Below, piece by piece: positions 1 through 6,286 of a DNA stretch of 7,007 nt. The position numbers and the translations under genes are program-made. The stretch covers positions 1 through 7,007 of the forward strand of contig JACQUM010000017.1 of assembly GCA_016210295.1 (NCBI GenBank), written 5' to 3'. The DNA comes from Chloroflexota bacterium (GTDB lineage Bacteria; Chloroflexota; Dehalococcoidia; UBA6926; JACQUM01). Position 1 is the first letter of the stretch, and the number at the start of each line of letters is the position of its first letter. A model generated the notes under the pieces. The model searched no databases, was not told where the DNA came from, and saw only the letters and a list, made by a program, of their open reading frames with translations.

Positions 1-549
1 GAGGTGGCCTTCGACGGCTACAAGGCGCCCAGCTTCCTTCAGGCGAAGGGAGCCATGGAGGTGGGCATCGAGTTCCACTCCCTCTCCAAGTCGTACAACA
101 TGACCGGCTGGCGCATCGGCATGGCGATGGGCAACGCCGAGGTCATCAACGCCCTGATGCGGATCAAGTCGAACCTGGACTCAGGCGTCTTCCAGGCGGT
201 CCAGCTCGCGGCAATCGCTGCCCTTGAAGGGCCCCAGGACGCCATCGCGGAGCACAACCGCATTTACCAGGCCCGGCGCGACCGGCTGGTGCCGGTGCTG
301 CGGGCCATGGGGCTGGAGGTGGACCCGCCCACGGCCAGCCTCTACGTCTGGGCGAAGCTTCCTTCCGGGATCACCAGCGGGGAGTTCGCTACGCGACTCA
401 TCGAGAGGGCAAACGTGGTGGTGACGCCTGGGCGGGGCTACGGGGTGGCGGGGGAGGGGTACATCCGCTGCTCCCTCACCGTCCCCGACGACCAGTTGGA
501 CCGGGCCCTCACGCGCCTGGCCGATATACGTGCGGCGGCGCTGGTGTAA
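1..549 (+). CDS. dapL: PLP-dependent aminotransferase class I/II, probable LL-diaminopimelate aminotransferase (5' end outside window)
   Basis: The frame is open from base 1 (GAG GTG GCC) and ends at TAA 547-549, so this is the C-terminal 182 residues of a protein of usually about 390 residues. The stretch SLSKSYNMTGWRIG carries the lysine (visible residue 30) that forms the Schiff base with PLP in fold-type I aminotransferases. The following GNAEVI and IKSNLDSGVFQ segments, the FDGYKAPSF start and the late GYIRCSLT segment, with an arginine expected to bind the substrate carboxylate, resemble DapL-type enzymes. These convert tetrahydrodipicolinate to LL-diaminopimelate using glutamate, in lysine and peptidoglycan synthesis. 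Family membership is seen directly. The exact substrate is inferred, because related enzymes use aspartate or alanine and the N-terminal half is missing. hflX starts 9 nt after its stop, suggesting one transcript. Confidence 0.85.
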   Translation, partial: EVAFDGYKAPSFLQAKGAMEVGIEFHSLSKSYNMTGWRIGMAMGNAEVINALMRIKSNLDSGVFQAVQLAAIAALEGPQDAIAEHNRIYQARRDRLVPVLRAMGLEVDPPTASLYVWAKLPSGITSGEFATRLIERANVVVTPGRGYGVAGEGYIRCSLTVPDDQLDRALTRLADIRAAALV

Positions 550-558
550 GCAACCTGC

Positions 559-1725
559 ATGGCAAGGGCCAGAACGCAGACCGTCTCCACCTATCCACCC
601 CCCGAGCGAGCCATTCTCGTCGGCGTCCAGGTCAAAGGCGAGCCCTATGGCTGGTCGTTGGAGGACTCCCTCGATGAGCTGGCCAGCCTGACCCGGACGG
701 CGGGAGCCCAGGTGGCGGGGACAGTCGCCCAACAGGTGCCCCGCATGTCCCCCACCTACGTGGGGACAGGGAAGCTGGAGGAGCTGAAAGAGCTCCGCCA
801 AGAGACCGCCGCTGCCACCATCATCTTCGACGACGAGCTGACCCTGGCCCAGCAGAGGAACCTGGAGAGGGCCTTGAAGGTCAAGGTCCTGGACAGGACG
901 GCCCTGATCCTGGACATCTTCGCCCAGCGCGCCCACACGCGGGAAGGGCGGCTCCAGGTGGAGCTGGCCCAACACGAGTACCTTCTCCCTCGGCTGACGG
1001 GGCAGTGGAGCCATCTGGAGCGGCTGGGCGGCGGCATCGGCACTCGCGGCCCCGGCGAGACTCAGCTGGAGACGGACCGCCGTCTGGTGCGGAACCGCAT
1101 CGCCCACATCAAGGAGCAACTGGAGGAGGTGCGGCGACACCGGGCCCTCTACCGGGCTCGCCGCAGGAGCCAGGGGGTGCCCGTCGTCTCCCTCATCGGC
1201 TACACCAACGCCGGGAAGAGCACGCTGATGAACGCCCTCACTCACGCGGGCGTCCTGGTGGAGGACAGGCTCTTCTCCACGCAGGACCCGGTGACTCGGC
1301 GGCTTCGGCTACCAGGTGGAGGCCGCGTCCTTCTCACGGACACGGTGGGCTTCATCCAGAAGCTTCCTCATTCGGTGGTCGCGGCCTTTCGCGCGACCCT
1401 GGAGGAGTTGGAGGAGGCCACTCTCCTCCTGCACGTGGTGGACATCACCCACCCGAGCGTCGCCGAGCAGTGGGAAACGGTCGTCGGGCTTCTTCAGGAG
1501 ATGGGGCTGGAGGCGAAGCCAACCCTCACCGTCCTCAACAAGATCGACCGGCTGGGAGAGGGCTGGGAGCGTCTCTTGGTGAAGGCGCTGATGGAGGAGA
1601 ACGGCCTCTCGTGGTCCCCGGAGCGGGAGGCCGTGACAGTGGCAATCTCGGCGGCGCGCTCGTTCGGGCTGGAGACCCTCACCAGCCGAATCGAAAGGGC
1701 GCTCGAGACCTCCACGCCCTCCTGA
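559..1725 (+). CDS. hflX: GTPase HflX, ribosome-associated
   Basis: This 388-residue protein is a TRAFAC-class GTPase. HflX proteins bind the 50S subunit and split stalled or heat-damaged 70S ribosomes in the cytoplasm. Residues about 17-140 form the N-terminal HflX domain (ERAILVGV start, YVGTGKLEEL motif). Next comes the family signature GGGIGTRGPGETQLETDRR, a helical linker, and the G domain with G1 GYTNAGKST at 214, G3 DTVGF at 261, G4 NKID at 327 and a G5-like ISA near 364. All nucleotide-binding motifs are intact. The length is slightly below the usual 410-430 residues because the C-terminal tail is short. ATG 559 is the only plausible early start and precedes the conserved ERAxLVGV segment. 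No clear Shine-Dalgarno sequence precedes it, so translation may be coupled to the aminotransferase, which ends 9 nt upstream. Confidence 0.96.
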   Translation: MARARTQTVSTYPPPERAILVGVQVKGEPYGWSLEDSLDELASLTRTAGAQVAGTVAQQVPRMSPTYVGTGKLEELKELRQETAAATIIFDDELTLAQQRNLERALKVKVLDRTALILDIFAQRAHTREGRLQVELAQHEYLLPRLTGQWSHLERLGGGIGTRGPGETQLETDRRLVRNRIAHIKEQLEEVRRHRALYRARRRSQGVPVVSLIGYTNAGKSTLMNALTHAGVLVEDRLFSTQDPVTRRLRLPGGGRVLLTDTVGFIQKLPHSVVAAFRATLEELEEATLLLHVVDITHPSVAEQWETVVGLLQEMGLEAKPTLTVLNKIDRLGEGWERLLVKALMEENGLSWSPEREAVTVAISAARSFGLETLTSRIERALETSTPS

Positions 1726-1746
1726 CGCGTGACCCGAGAGCACACG

Positions 1747-2106
1747 ATGCTGGTCACAGCCAGCTATTACGAGCCGGAGAAGTGGCGGGGCCAGTCCTAC
1801 CGGATCTCCCTGGGATACCCGCGAGGCAGGAAGAAGGCCTGGAAGGACTTGCCTCTCCTGGCGCCGGAGCGAGAGACCGTCGCGGCCTATCGCCAGGGGC
1901 GCATCGACGCCCAGCGGTACGTCCAGGAGTACGACGATCTCCTCCGGTCCCGCTGGCGGGAGGTGGCCGCCTGGCTCGGCTCTCTCAAGCCCGACGATGA
2001 CGTGACCTTGCTCTGCTTTGAACGGGAAGGGGAGTTCTGCCATCGCCACCTGATCGCGGAGCTGGTGCGACGCCTGCGGCCGGAGCTGCCAGTAGAGGAG
2101 CATTGA
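1747..2106 (+). CDS. DUF488 family protein
   Basis: This small protein of 119 residues from ATG 1747 belongs by motif to DUF488. The C-terminal segment LLCFEREGEFCHRHLIAELV matches the family hallmark, a cysteine followed by an acidic residue and then Cys-His-Arg about eight residues later. The N-terminal half contains YRISLGYPRGRKKAW and a helical stretch YRQGRIDAQRYVQEYDDLL. The biochemical role of DUF488 proteins is not established; the conserved Cys/His residues hint at metal or nucleic-acid chemistry, but that is speculation. An in-frame GTG at 1729 would add six residues. I prefer ATG 1747 because a GAGAG stretch (1736-1740) lies 6 nt upstream of it, whereas nothing resembling a ribosome site precedes 1729. 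It follows hflX closely on the same strand, so it is probably co-transcribed. Confidence 0.82.
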   Translation: MLVTASYYEPEKWRGQSYRISLGYPRGRKKAWKDLPLLAPERETVAAYRQGRIDAQRYVQEYDDLLRSRWREVAAWLGSLKPDDDVTLLCFEREGEFCHRHLIAELVRRLRPELPVEEH

Positions 2107-2226
2107 ACGAGGGGAGCTCCCTCTCTGACGAAGCCCCGGAGATGCTTGGTAGACATTCATAGCAATCTCGATTAGCCTTTTGGATGAAGTTCGCGAGGCG
2201 GGCTGGGAGCCGCCATCACACCGGCC
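2107..2226 (+). other. intergenic spacer with two small inverted repeats, leader of the membrane protein gene
   Basis: The spacer holds a perfect 10-bp palindrome GGGAGCTCCC at 2112-2121, six bases after the DUF488 stop. A hairpin at 2197-2214 pairs GGCG-GCT with AGC-CGCC around a GGG loop, with one bulged G. Neither is followed by a T tract, so neither is a standard intrinsic terminator. A loose promoter reading (TTGGTA at 2146, GATTAG-like box about 18 nt later) is too weak to call. The GGGAG at 2205-2209 is too far (17 nt) from ATG 2227 to be a normal ribosome site and lies inside the hairpin. Confidence 0.3.
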
Positions 2227-3873
2227 ATGAATAGTCCACGGTTCGGCACGCTGACCACGAAAGTTTTCTTGCTGGCGTTCGGCCTCTACGTCGCCTTCGC
2301 CGTCGGCTCTATCGCCATCGGATTCGCAGACATTACTCAAGCTGTCTCGTCGCCTCCCTCACCGCCTCCCCACGTCGAACAGCCGTCCGCCATCGGCCCG
2401 TCAAGCCCGTCCGGGCCGGCGACCGACGTGTGGTCCCGGCTGAGGGACTTAATCGCAAGCGTCCCCCTTCCCCGGCTGCCTGGTCACGAGCCTCCTCCAG
2501 GAGGAGCGACGGTCGAGCAGGACGCGCCCGCTATCGCGAGGCCTTCCCCGCTCTTCATCTTAGGGAGCTTAGTGACCACGCTGCTTCCCGCCCTCCTGAA
2601 CCTGGTCTTCGGGATGCTCCTCGTCTGGCGTCGGCCTGGTAACTGGCTCGCGCGCCTCCTTGCTCTCGGCATGGTGGGGACGGCGGCCTCCTTCTTCTAC
2701 CCCGCCCACGGTTCTTTGGTTCGGGCATCATCCTACCTGCTCGCTATTCACCTGGGCATACATGCCGTCTCCGGTGCCGCCTATGTTCACGGGCTGCTCC
2801 TCCTGCCCGATGGGCGTCTCTCCTCCCGCTGGTGGGCCTGGTTCATCGGCACGGTATACCTACTCGCGGGAGCCTTCACCCTCCTCGCACTCCCTTACGC
2901 CTTGACTCCTGCCTGGGAGACGATGTCACCCGTCCACATGCAGGCCGTGGGGTTTCTGGAGAGGGCCGTCTTCATCATCTTCTTCGGACTTCTCATCCCT
3001 GTCACGGGCATCGTCTCCCAGGTGCATCGCTACCGCCAGATAAGGCTTCCCGATGAGCGGCAGCGGGTGAAGTTCGTCGTATGGGGTCTGAGCCTTGCTT
3101 TTGGCCTGGGTCTGCTTCTGGTGTCTACTGGCGCCGTTCTCTTCGTCGCTCAGCTCGGCGGGCTGACGGGCGAGATGCTCGAGCGCCTGAACGCCTCCGT
3201 TCTCTATGCCTTTCCACCCCTCTTCGGGGCGATCCCTGTCGTGCTCTTCATCGCCATGCTTCGCCATCGCCTGTTCAACATGGACGTCGTCATCAAGCGG
3301 ACCCTAGTGTACGTGCCGCTCACCGGCATCGTCGCGGGGATGTACATCGCCTCCGCCGGTGTCCTGTCACGGTCCATCGCCGCTCTCACAGGGCAGCGCT
3401 CCGAGATCACCATTGGCCTGGCCACCCTCATAGTGGTGGCCCTGCTCACGCCTGCGAGGAACTGGCTCCAGGTCATGGTGGACAAGCGCTTCAAAGAGTC
3501 TCCGGACCCTGCCAAAAGGCTCTTCGCGTTTCGAGACCACGTGCGCTCCGTGCTCCAGGTGACCGACAAGCAGGCCCTGAGCGACCGATTGCTGCAGGAG
3601 GCAACGACGGCCTTTGGAGCTACCGGGGGAGCGGTGTACCTTCGCGAGCGGGACGGGAAGACCGTTGTGCGCATCGCGGGGGACTGGATCAATCAGCCAC
3701 GCCTGGCTTTACCCTTGGTCTCCAATGGCCACGAACTGGGATCATTGTGTTTGGGCGACCGCCGCGACGGGCAGGGCTACACAGAGCAGGACAAAGAGCT
3801 TCTGAAGACGATCCTGGGCGACGTGGCTGACGCCATGCACACGGCCTCGACGGGGGAAAGGGAGGCATCCTAG
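2227..3873 (+). CDS. multi-pass membrane sensor-like protein with C-terminal GAF-like domain, no kinase domain
   Basis: This 548-residue integral membrane protein has TM1 at about 10-33. A Pro/Ser-rich loop (about 37-105) follows, then roughly nine more hydrophobic segments (about 108-132, 138-156, 166-192, 202-224, 240-265, 282-308, 325-345, 360-382, 394-410). Three signatures match the sensory module of Chloroflexota and Actinomycetota histidine kinases: HRYRQIRLPDERQRVKFVVWG from 267, HRLFNMDVVIKRTLVY at 347-362, and VDKRF at 418 followed by an SPDPAKRLFAF segment. Residues about 445-540 look like a compact GAF domain. In the usual architecture a HisKA/HATPase, cyclase or GGDEF unit follows, but here the frame ends soon after the GAF-like region, with no H-box, N-box or G-box. 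ATG 2227 was chosen because it lies just before TM1; no good Shine-Dalgarno sequence is visible. The ligand is unknown, and no response regulator gene lies in the window. Confidence 0.8.
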   Translation: MNSPRFGTLTTKVFLLAFGLYVAFAVGSIAIGFADITQAVSSPPSPPPHVEQPSAIGPSSPSGPATDVWSRLRDLIASVPLPRLPGHEPPPGGATVEQDAPAIARPSPLFILGSLVTTLLPALLNLVFGMLLVWRRPGNWLARLLALGMVGTAASFFYPAHGSLVRASSYLLAIHLGIHAVSGAAYVHGLLLLPDGRLSSRWWAWFIGTVYLLAGAFTLLALPYALTPAWETMSPVHMQAVGFLERAVFIIFFGLLIPVTGIVSQVHRYRQIRLPDERQRVKFVVWGLSLAFGLGLLLVSTGAVLFVAQLGGLTGEMLERLNASVLYAFPPLFGAIPVVLFIAMLRHRLFNMDVVIKRTLVYVPLTGIVAGMYIASAGVLSRSIAALTGQRSEITIGLATLIVVALLTPARNWLQVMVDKRFKESPDPAKRLFAFRDHVRSVLQVTDKQALSDRLLQEATTAFGATGGAVYLRERDGKTVVRIAGDWINQPRLALPLVSNGHELGSLCLGDRRDGQGYTEQDKELLKTILGDVADAMHTASTGEREAS

Positions 3874-4109
3874 CCTCGCGCGTTGATTCGTCCGGTCCAC
3901 CAGTCCAGGAAGATCCGGGCGCAAAGAGAGCCATCTTTTCGCGCTTCGGTGAAAGTGTCGGGCAAGGTCAACCGCAAGCCATCGTAGTCGGTCCCTCCAG
4001 GACGGCGCACTTGTGACCTGAAGATGTTCGGTTCCCTGTCAAGAGCATCGACGAGGACAGTCACGTCGAGGCAGTGGTCAGGGCGATCCTCAGACCCGGA
4101 GCCGACCAC
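3870..4109 (-). CDS. weak hypothetical ORF, possibly a gene remnant
   Basis: This is a 79-codon frame from GTG 4109 to TAG (3872-3870). The stop overlaps the TAG of the convergent membrane protein gene; both lie within CTAG 3870-3873. The predicted peptide is not obviously low-complexity (it contains LTLPDTFTEARKDGS and RIFLDWWTGRINARG), and third positions are mostly G or C. The frame stays open upstream to a TAA at 4160-4158 without another start codon. A GSGSEDRPDHCLDVTVLV stretch faintly recalls the GS-x-D-x-D motif of nucleotidyltransferases, but the second aspartate is replaced by threonine. There is no Shine-Dalgarno sequence before the GTG. It may be the decayed end of a longer gene or chance. 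Confidence 0.2.
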   Translation of the reverse strand: MVGSGSEDRPDHCLDVTVLVDALDREPNIFRSQVRRPGGTDYDGLRLTLPDTFTEARKDGSLCARIFLDWWTGRINARG

Positions 4110-4507
4110 GGCGGCACCACGAACATCCGTACCGAACGTCTCACAGACAAGGCTGTCTTATCAGGCCCGGTGAGGAGGGCCCCCGGAGCTACGGCGCGCA
4201 CGACCGGGACCGCGAGGGACGCTCACGCCGCCACGACCTGTCCCGCCGAAGACCTGCCGAGCCCTGTTCCGGGCTTCTCACAGTCGAGAGCAACCTTAGA
4301 CGCGAAGTCGCGCAAGCGCAAGAAGACGACCTCTTGAGAGGCCCCAACAGAGCCCCTTTGAGCCAAAGGTCGAGGAAAAGGAGCCGGCGGAACCGCGCAA
4401 AGGCCCGGAAATGAGACCAAGCTCTTAGCGCCCCTGGCGGAAAGGACTTCGCACTATATGTATTATGTGCAAAATGTAGCAGGGGTCACCGATTCCTTGG
4501 CCCCCTC
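3874..4507. other. gene-poor region
   Basis: This 634-nt stretch contains no gene I recognise. Apart from the weak minus-strand frame at 3870-4109, plus-strand frame 4074-4337 and minus-strand frame 4223-4420 give compositionally biased peptides rich in Ala, Arg, Thr and Pro with no motif. No tRNA cloverleaf or other known RNA is apparent. The region may be decayed coding sequence. From about 4440 the composition turns locally AT-rich (ACTATATGTATTATG at 4453-4467, inside GCAC...GTGC arms 4451-4470), which suggests the start of the regulatory region of the downstream protease gene. Confidence 0.5.
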
Positions 4508-4511
4508 ATGT

Positions 4512-4517
4512 TACAAT
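4512..4517 (+). promoter_or_regulatory. candidate -10 box (TACAAT) for the protease gene
   Basis: TACAAT matches the sigma-70 -10 consensus TATAAT at five of six positions and lies 47 nt before the preferred GTG start. No convincing TTGACA-like box lies 16-18 nt upstream (CCGATT region). Transcription would begin near 4524, downstream of the in-frame ATG 4508, which argues against that ATG as the start codon. Confidence 0.4.
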
Positions 4518-4524
4518 CGTCTGC

Positions 4525-4549
4525 CTGGCACAGAAATTGTTTCTGCCAG
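4525..4549 (+). repeat. inverted repeat in the protease gene leader, overlapping a sigma-54-like -24/-12 element
   Basis: CTGGC (4525-4529) pairs with GCCAG (4545-4549), and AGAAA (4532-4536) pairs with TTTCT (4540-4544). This leaves a two-base bulge and a TTG loop, giving 10 base pairs in all. The left half also reads TGGCACA-GAAA-TTGT (4526-4540). It matches the sigma-54 promoter consensus TGGCACR-N4-TTGC except for the last base, with correct spacing. Either reading is plausible: a hairpin at the very 5' end of the mRNA or a dyad operator, or a -24/-12 promoter that would start transcription near 4552. Most Chloroflexota are thought to lack sigma-54, so the second reading needs independent support. 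Confidence 0.4.
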
Positions 4550-4553
4550 AGCT

Positions 4554-4561
4554 GGGAGGGG
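4554..4561 (+). promoter_or_regulatory. Shine-Dalgarno sequence that decides the protease start
   Basis: GGGAGGGG ends three bases before GTG 4565 and is the strongest ribosome-binding site in this leader. It supports initiation at GTG 4565 rather than at the in-frame ATG 4508, which has no such site and lies upstream of the TACAAT box's expected transcription start. Confidence 0.6.
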
Positions 4562-4564
4562 TTC

Positions 4565-5740
4565 GTGGGGGCGGCGTTTCCTCGTCTTCTTCGCTCCGTC
4601 GTTCTAAGGCTTGTGCTCGGTGGTCTCCTGTTCGGTCTTGGATGTGGAGTTTTCCTCCAGCCTCCGACGCCAACGCCAGGCCCGCCCCCCGACCAACTTC
4701 AACAGAGGGTCCGAGAGGTCTGGGAGGTCTTGCAGCGAGTCTATGTGGCCCCGGAGCAACTCGACCCGAAGGTCCTCGCTGATGGCGCCGCACGCGGCAT
4801 GGTAGAGACCCTCAACGACCCGTACACCGTTTTTCTCGACGCTGAGCACTACCAGGTGCGGCTGGAGGACCTGAGCGGGGCCTTCGACGGGATCGGCGCC
4901 GTGGTCGGCAACCGCGGGGGCAAGGTCGTGATCGTCTCTCCCATGAAAGGCACGCCCGCCGAGGAAGCCGGGCTACGGGCCGGAGACGTCATCCTCGCCG
5001 TAGACGGCCAGTTGACGAACGCCATGGACGTGGCCGCGGTGGTCGCGCGTGTTCGTGGGCCCAGCGGCCAGCCGGTGCGCCTCCGCATTCAGCGCGATGA
5101 GGCCGGCGAGCCCCTGGACGTCAGTATCGTCAGGCGGCGCATCGAGATCCCCGCGGTCACCATGGCGACTCTCCCGGGGAGCTTCGCCCACATCGTCATC
5201 AGCCATTTCTCGGAGAACACGGACCGCGACCTCGAGCAGGAGCTGAAGCGCCTCAAGGCCCAGGGACTGCGGGGGATCGTCCTCGATTTACGAAACAACC
5301 CGGGAGGATTCCTCCATACGGCCATCAACGTAGCCAGCCAGTTCCTCCCCAAAGGTGTCGTGCTCTACGAGGTGAGCCGCAGCGGTGCGGAAGAGACTCA
5401 CGATGCCCAACCGGGCGGCCAGGCGACTCGGACTCTCGTCGTCGTGCTGGTCAACGGCGGCAGCGCCTCGGCCAGCGAGGTTGTCGCCGCCGCCCTCCGG
5501 GACAACAATCGTGCGCGTCTCGTTGGGGAACAGACGTTCGGCAAGGGCAGTGTGAACCTTTTGCAGCGGCTGTCGGACGGCGCGGGCCTGTACGTGACGA
5601 CTGCTCGCTGGCTGACCCCCTCCCGCCAGCAGATCGAGGGGCGGGGTCTCGCCCCAGACATTCTCGTCGCCGATGATCCGGGGACCGCCATGGACGAGCA
5701 GCTTGCAGCGGCTGTTCGAGAACTGGCGGCCTCCAAGTAG
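4565..5740 (+). CDS. ctpA: S41 family C-terminal processing peptidase with PDZ domain
   Basis: From GTG 4565 the protein has 391 residues, a normal length for the CtpA/Prc family. These proteases cleave proteins near their C-termini outside the cytoplasmic membrane. Residues about 8-31 form a signal or anchor helix (LLRSVVLRLVLGGLLFGLGCG), followed by a PTPTPGPPP linker and a helical region. A PDZ domain lies at about 102-190 (FDGIGAVV, GTPAEEAGLRAGDVILAVDG). The S41 core has LRNNPGG at 242-248 and GGSASASE at 298-305, with Ser302 the expected nucleophile, then TFGKGS with Lys327 as general base, exactly 25 residues later as in E. coli Prc. The third catalytic-site position, usually Gln four residues after Lys, is Asn331. 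Cys27 is not in a good lipobox (GLGC), so a lipoprotein is unlikely. An in-frame ATG at 4508 would add 19 residues before the signal segment; I reject it. Confidence 0.92.
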   Translation: MGAAFPRLLRSVVLRLVLGGLLFGLGCGVFLQPPTPTPGPPPDQLQQRVREVWEVLQRVYVAPEQLDPKVLADGAARGMVETLNDPYTVFLDAEHYQVRLEDLSGAFDGIGAVVGNRGGKVVIVSPMKGTPAEEAGLRAGDVILAVDGQLTNAMDVAAVVARVRGPSGQPVRLRIQRDEAGEPLDVSIVRRRIEIPAVTMATLPGSFAHIVISHFSENTDRDLEQELKRLKAQGLRGIVLDLRNNPGGFLHTAINVASQFLPKGVVLYEVSRSGAEETHDAQPGGQATRTLVVVLVNGGSASASEVVAAALRDNNRARLVGEQTFGKGSVNLLQRLSDGAGLYVTTARWLTPSRQQIEGRGLAPDILVADDPGTAMDEQLAAAVRELAASK

Positions 5741-5756
5741 AACCCCTACCCTGCCC

Positions 5757-5762
5757 TATAAT
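5757..5762 (+). promoter_or_regulatory. consensus -10 box (TATAAT) for smpB
   Basis: A perfect TATAAT lies in the 31-nt gap between the protease stop and smpB, with no recognisable -35 box 16-18 nt upstream. The predicted transcription start (about 5769) is only about 3 nt before ATG 5772, so an mRNA from here would be nearly leaderless. The surrounding CTATAATG is repeated before ssrA at 6280-6287. Confidence 0.5.
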
Positions 5763-5771
5763 GGCCTGGAG

Positions 5772-6266
5772 ATGGTGAAGAGGACGAAGAGCACCGCTGC
5801 CAGCGGGCCCCCAGGCGATCGGACGATCTCCTTCAACCGCCGAGCCCTTCACAACTACGCCGTCCTCGAGACAATGGAGGCCGGTCTTGTGCTGACGGGA
5901 ACGGAGATCAAGTCGCTCCGGGCGGGGCGTGTCAGCCTGGCTGAGGGGTATGCTCGGTCCGAGAGGGGAGAGGCCTGGCTTTATGGCGTCCACATCGCCC
6001 CCTACGAGGCGGGAAACCGGTACAACGTGGACCCGCTCCGGCGTCGTAAGCTTCTTCTTCATAAAGACCAGGTCCTGTACTTGGCCCAACAGACGGACGC
6101 TAAGGGACTCACCCTCATACCCCTCCGGCTCTATATTCGAAACCACGTCGCCAAGGTAGAGATCGCCGTGGCACGAGGCAAACATGCCTACGACAAACGG
6201 GAAAGCATCGCCCGCAGAGATGCGGAGCGAGAGATGGCACGCGGGATGAAGCGAGGACGGCTGTAG
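5772..6266 (+). CDS. smpB: SsrA-binding protein SmpB
   Basis: This 164-residue protein is the tmRNA partner in trans-translation. It binds the tRNA-like domain of tmRNA, mimics the missing codon-anticodon arm and guides Ala-tmRNA into the A site of stalled ribosomes. The beta-barrel carries the diagnostic GTEIKSLRAGRVSLAEGYA block, the HIAPYEAGNRYNVDPLRRRKLLLHK block and the LYIRNHVAKVEIAVARGKHAYDKRE block. The basic C-terminal tail (IARRDAEREMARGMKRGRL) inserts into the mRNA channel. The N-terminal extension (VKRTKSTAASGPPGD) is ordinary. ATG 5772 fits the family length. The GGAG at 5768-5771 touches it directly and is better spaced for the next codon, GTG 5775, so either may be used. Longer in-frame frames from 5673 overlap the protease gene and are not credible. 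ssrA starts 30 nt downstream. Confidence 0.97.
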   Translation: MVKRTKSTAASGPPGDRTISFNRRALHNYAVLETMEAGLVLTGTEIKSLRAGRVSLAEGYARSERGEAWLYGVHIAPYEAGNRYNVDPLRRRKLLLHKDQVLYLAQQTDAKGLTLIPLRLYIRNHVAKVEIAVARGKHAYDKRESIARRDAEREMARGMKRGRL

Positions 6267-6280
6267 ATGCCGGAGCGAGC

Positions 6281-6286
6281 TATAAT
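6281..6286 (+). promoter_or_regulatory. consensus -10 box (TATAAT) for ssrA
   Basis: TATAAT lies 10 nt before the mature tmRNA 5' end (6297) and 14 nt after the smpB stop. Transcription would begin at about 6293, leaving a leader of a few bases for RNase P to remove. No -35 consensus is seen. This lets ssrA be made independently of smpB. Confidence 0.6.

Noticed and set aside
181..1245. Long minus-strand open frame (354 codons) opposite the aminotransferase and hflX
   Set aside because: It lies antisense to two well-recognised genes and gives a Gly/Pro/Leu/His-rich peptide without motifs, as expected from high-GC shadow frames.
1005..2000. Plus-strand frame of 331 codons overlapping hflX and the DUF488 gene
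   Set aside because: The peptide is dominated by Gly, Arg, Pro and Ala and overlaps a complete GTPase with all G motifs; it is a shadow frame.
2107..2125. Rho-independent terminator after the DUF488 gene
   Set aside because: The GGGAGCTCCC palindrome has no loop as a hairpin and no following T tract.
1309..2340. Minus-strand frame of 343 codons
   Set aside because: It is antisense to hflX, the DUF488 gene and the start of the membrane protein gene, with no recognisable domain.
3081..3830. Plus-strand frame of 249 codons inside the membrane protein gene
   Set aside because: It is a frame-shifted shadow of the TM/GAF gene, with an Arg/His/Pro-rich peptide.
4632..4649. Lipoprotein signal in the protease (GLGC)
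   Set aside because: The -3 position is Gly and -2 is Leu, a poor lipobox; a plain membrane anchor or signal peptide is more likely.
5673..5771. Upstream extension of smpB into the protease gene
   Set aside because: The extra 33 residues overlap the protease C-terminus and are absent from the SmpB family; ATG 5772 gives the normal length.
5451..6185. Minus-strand frame of 244 codons across the protease end and smpB
   Set aside because: It is antisense to two confident genes and has no domain similarity.
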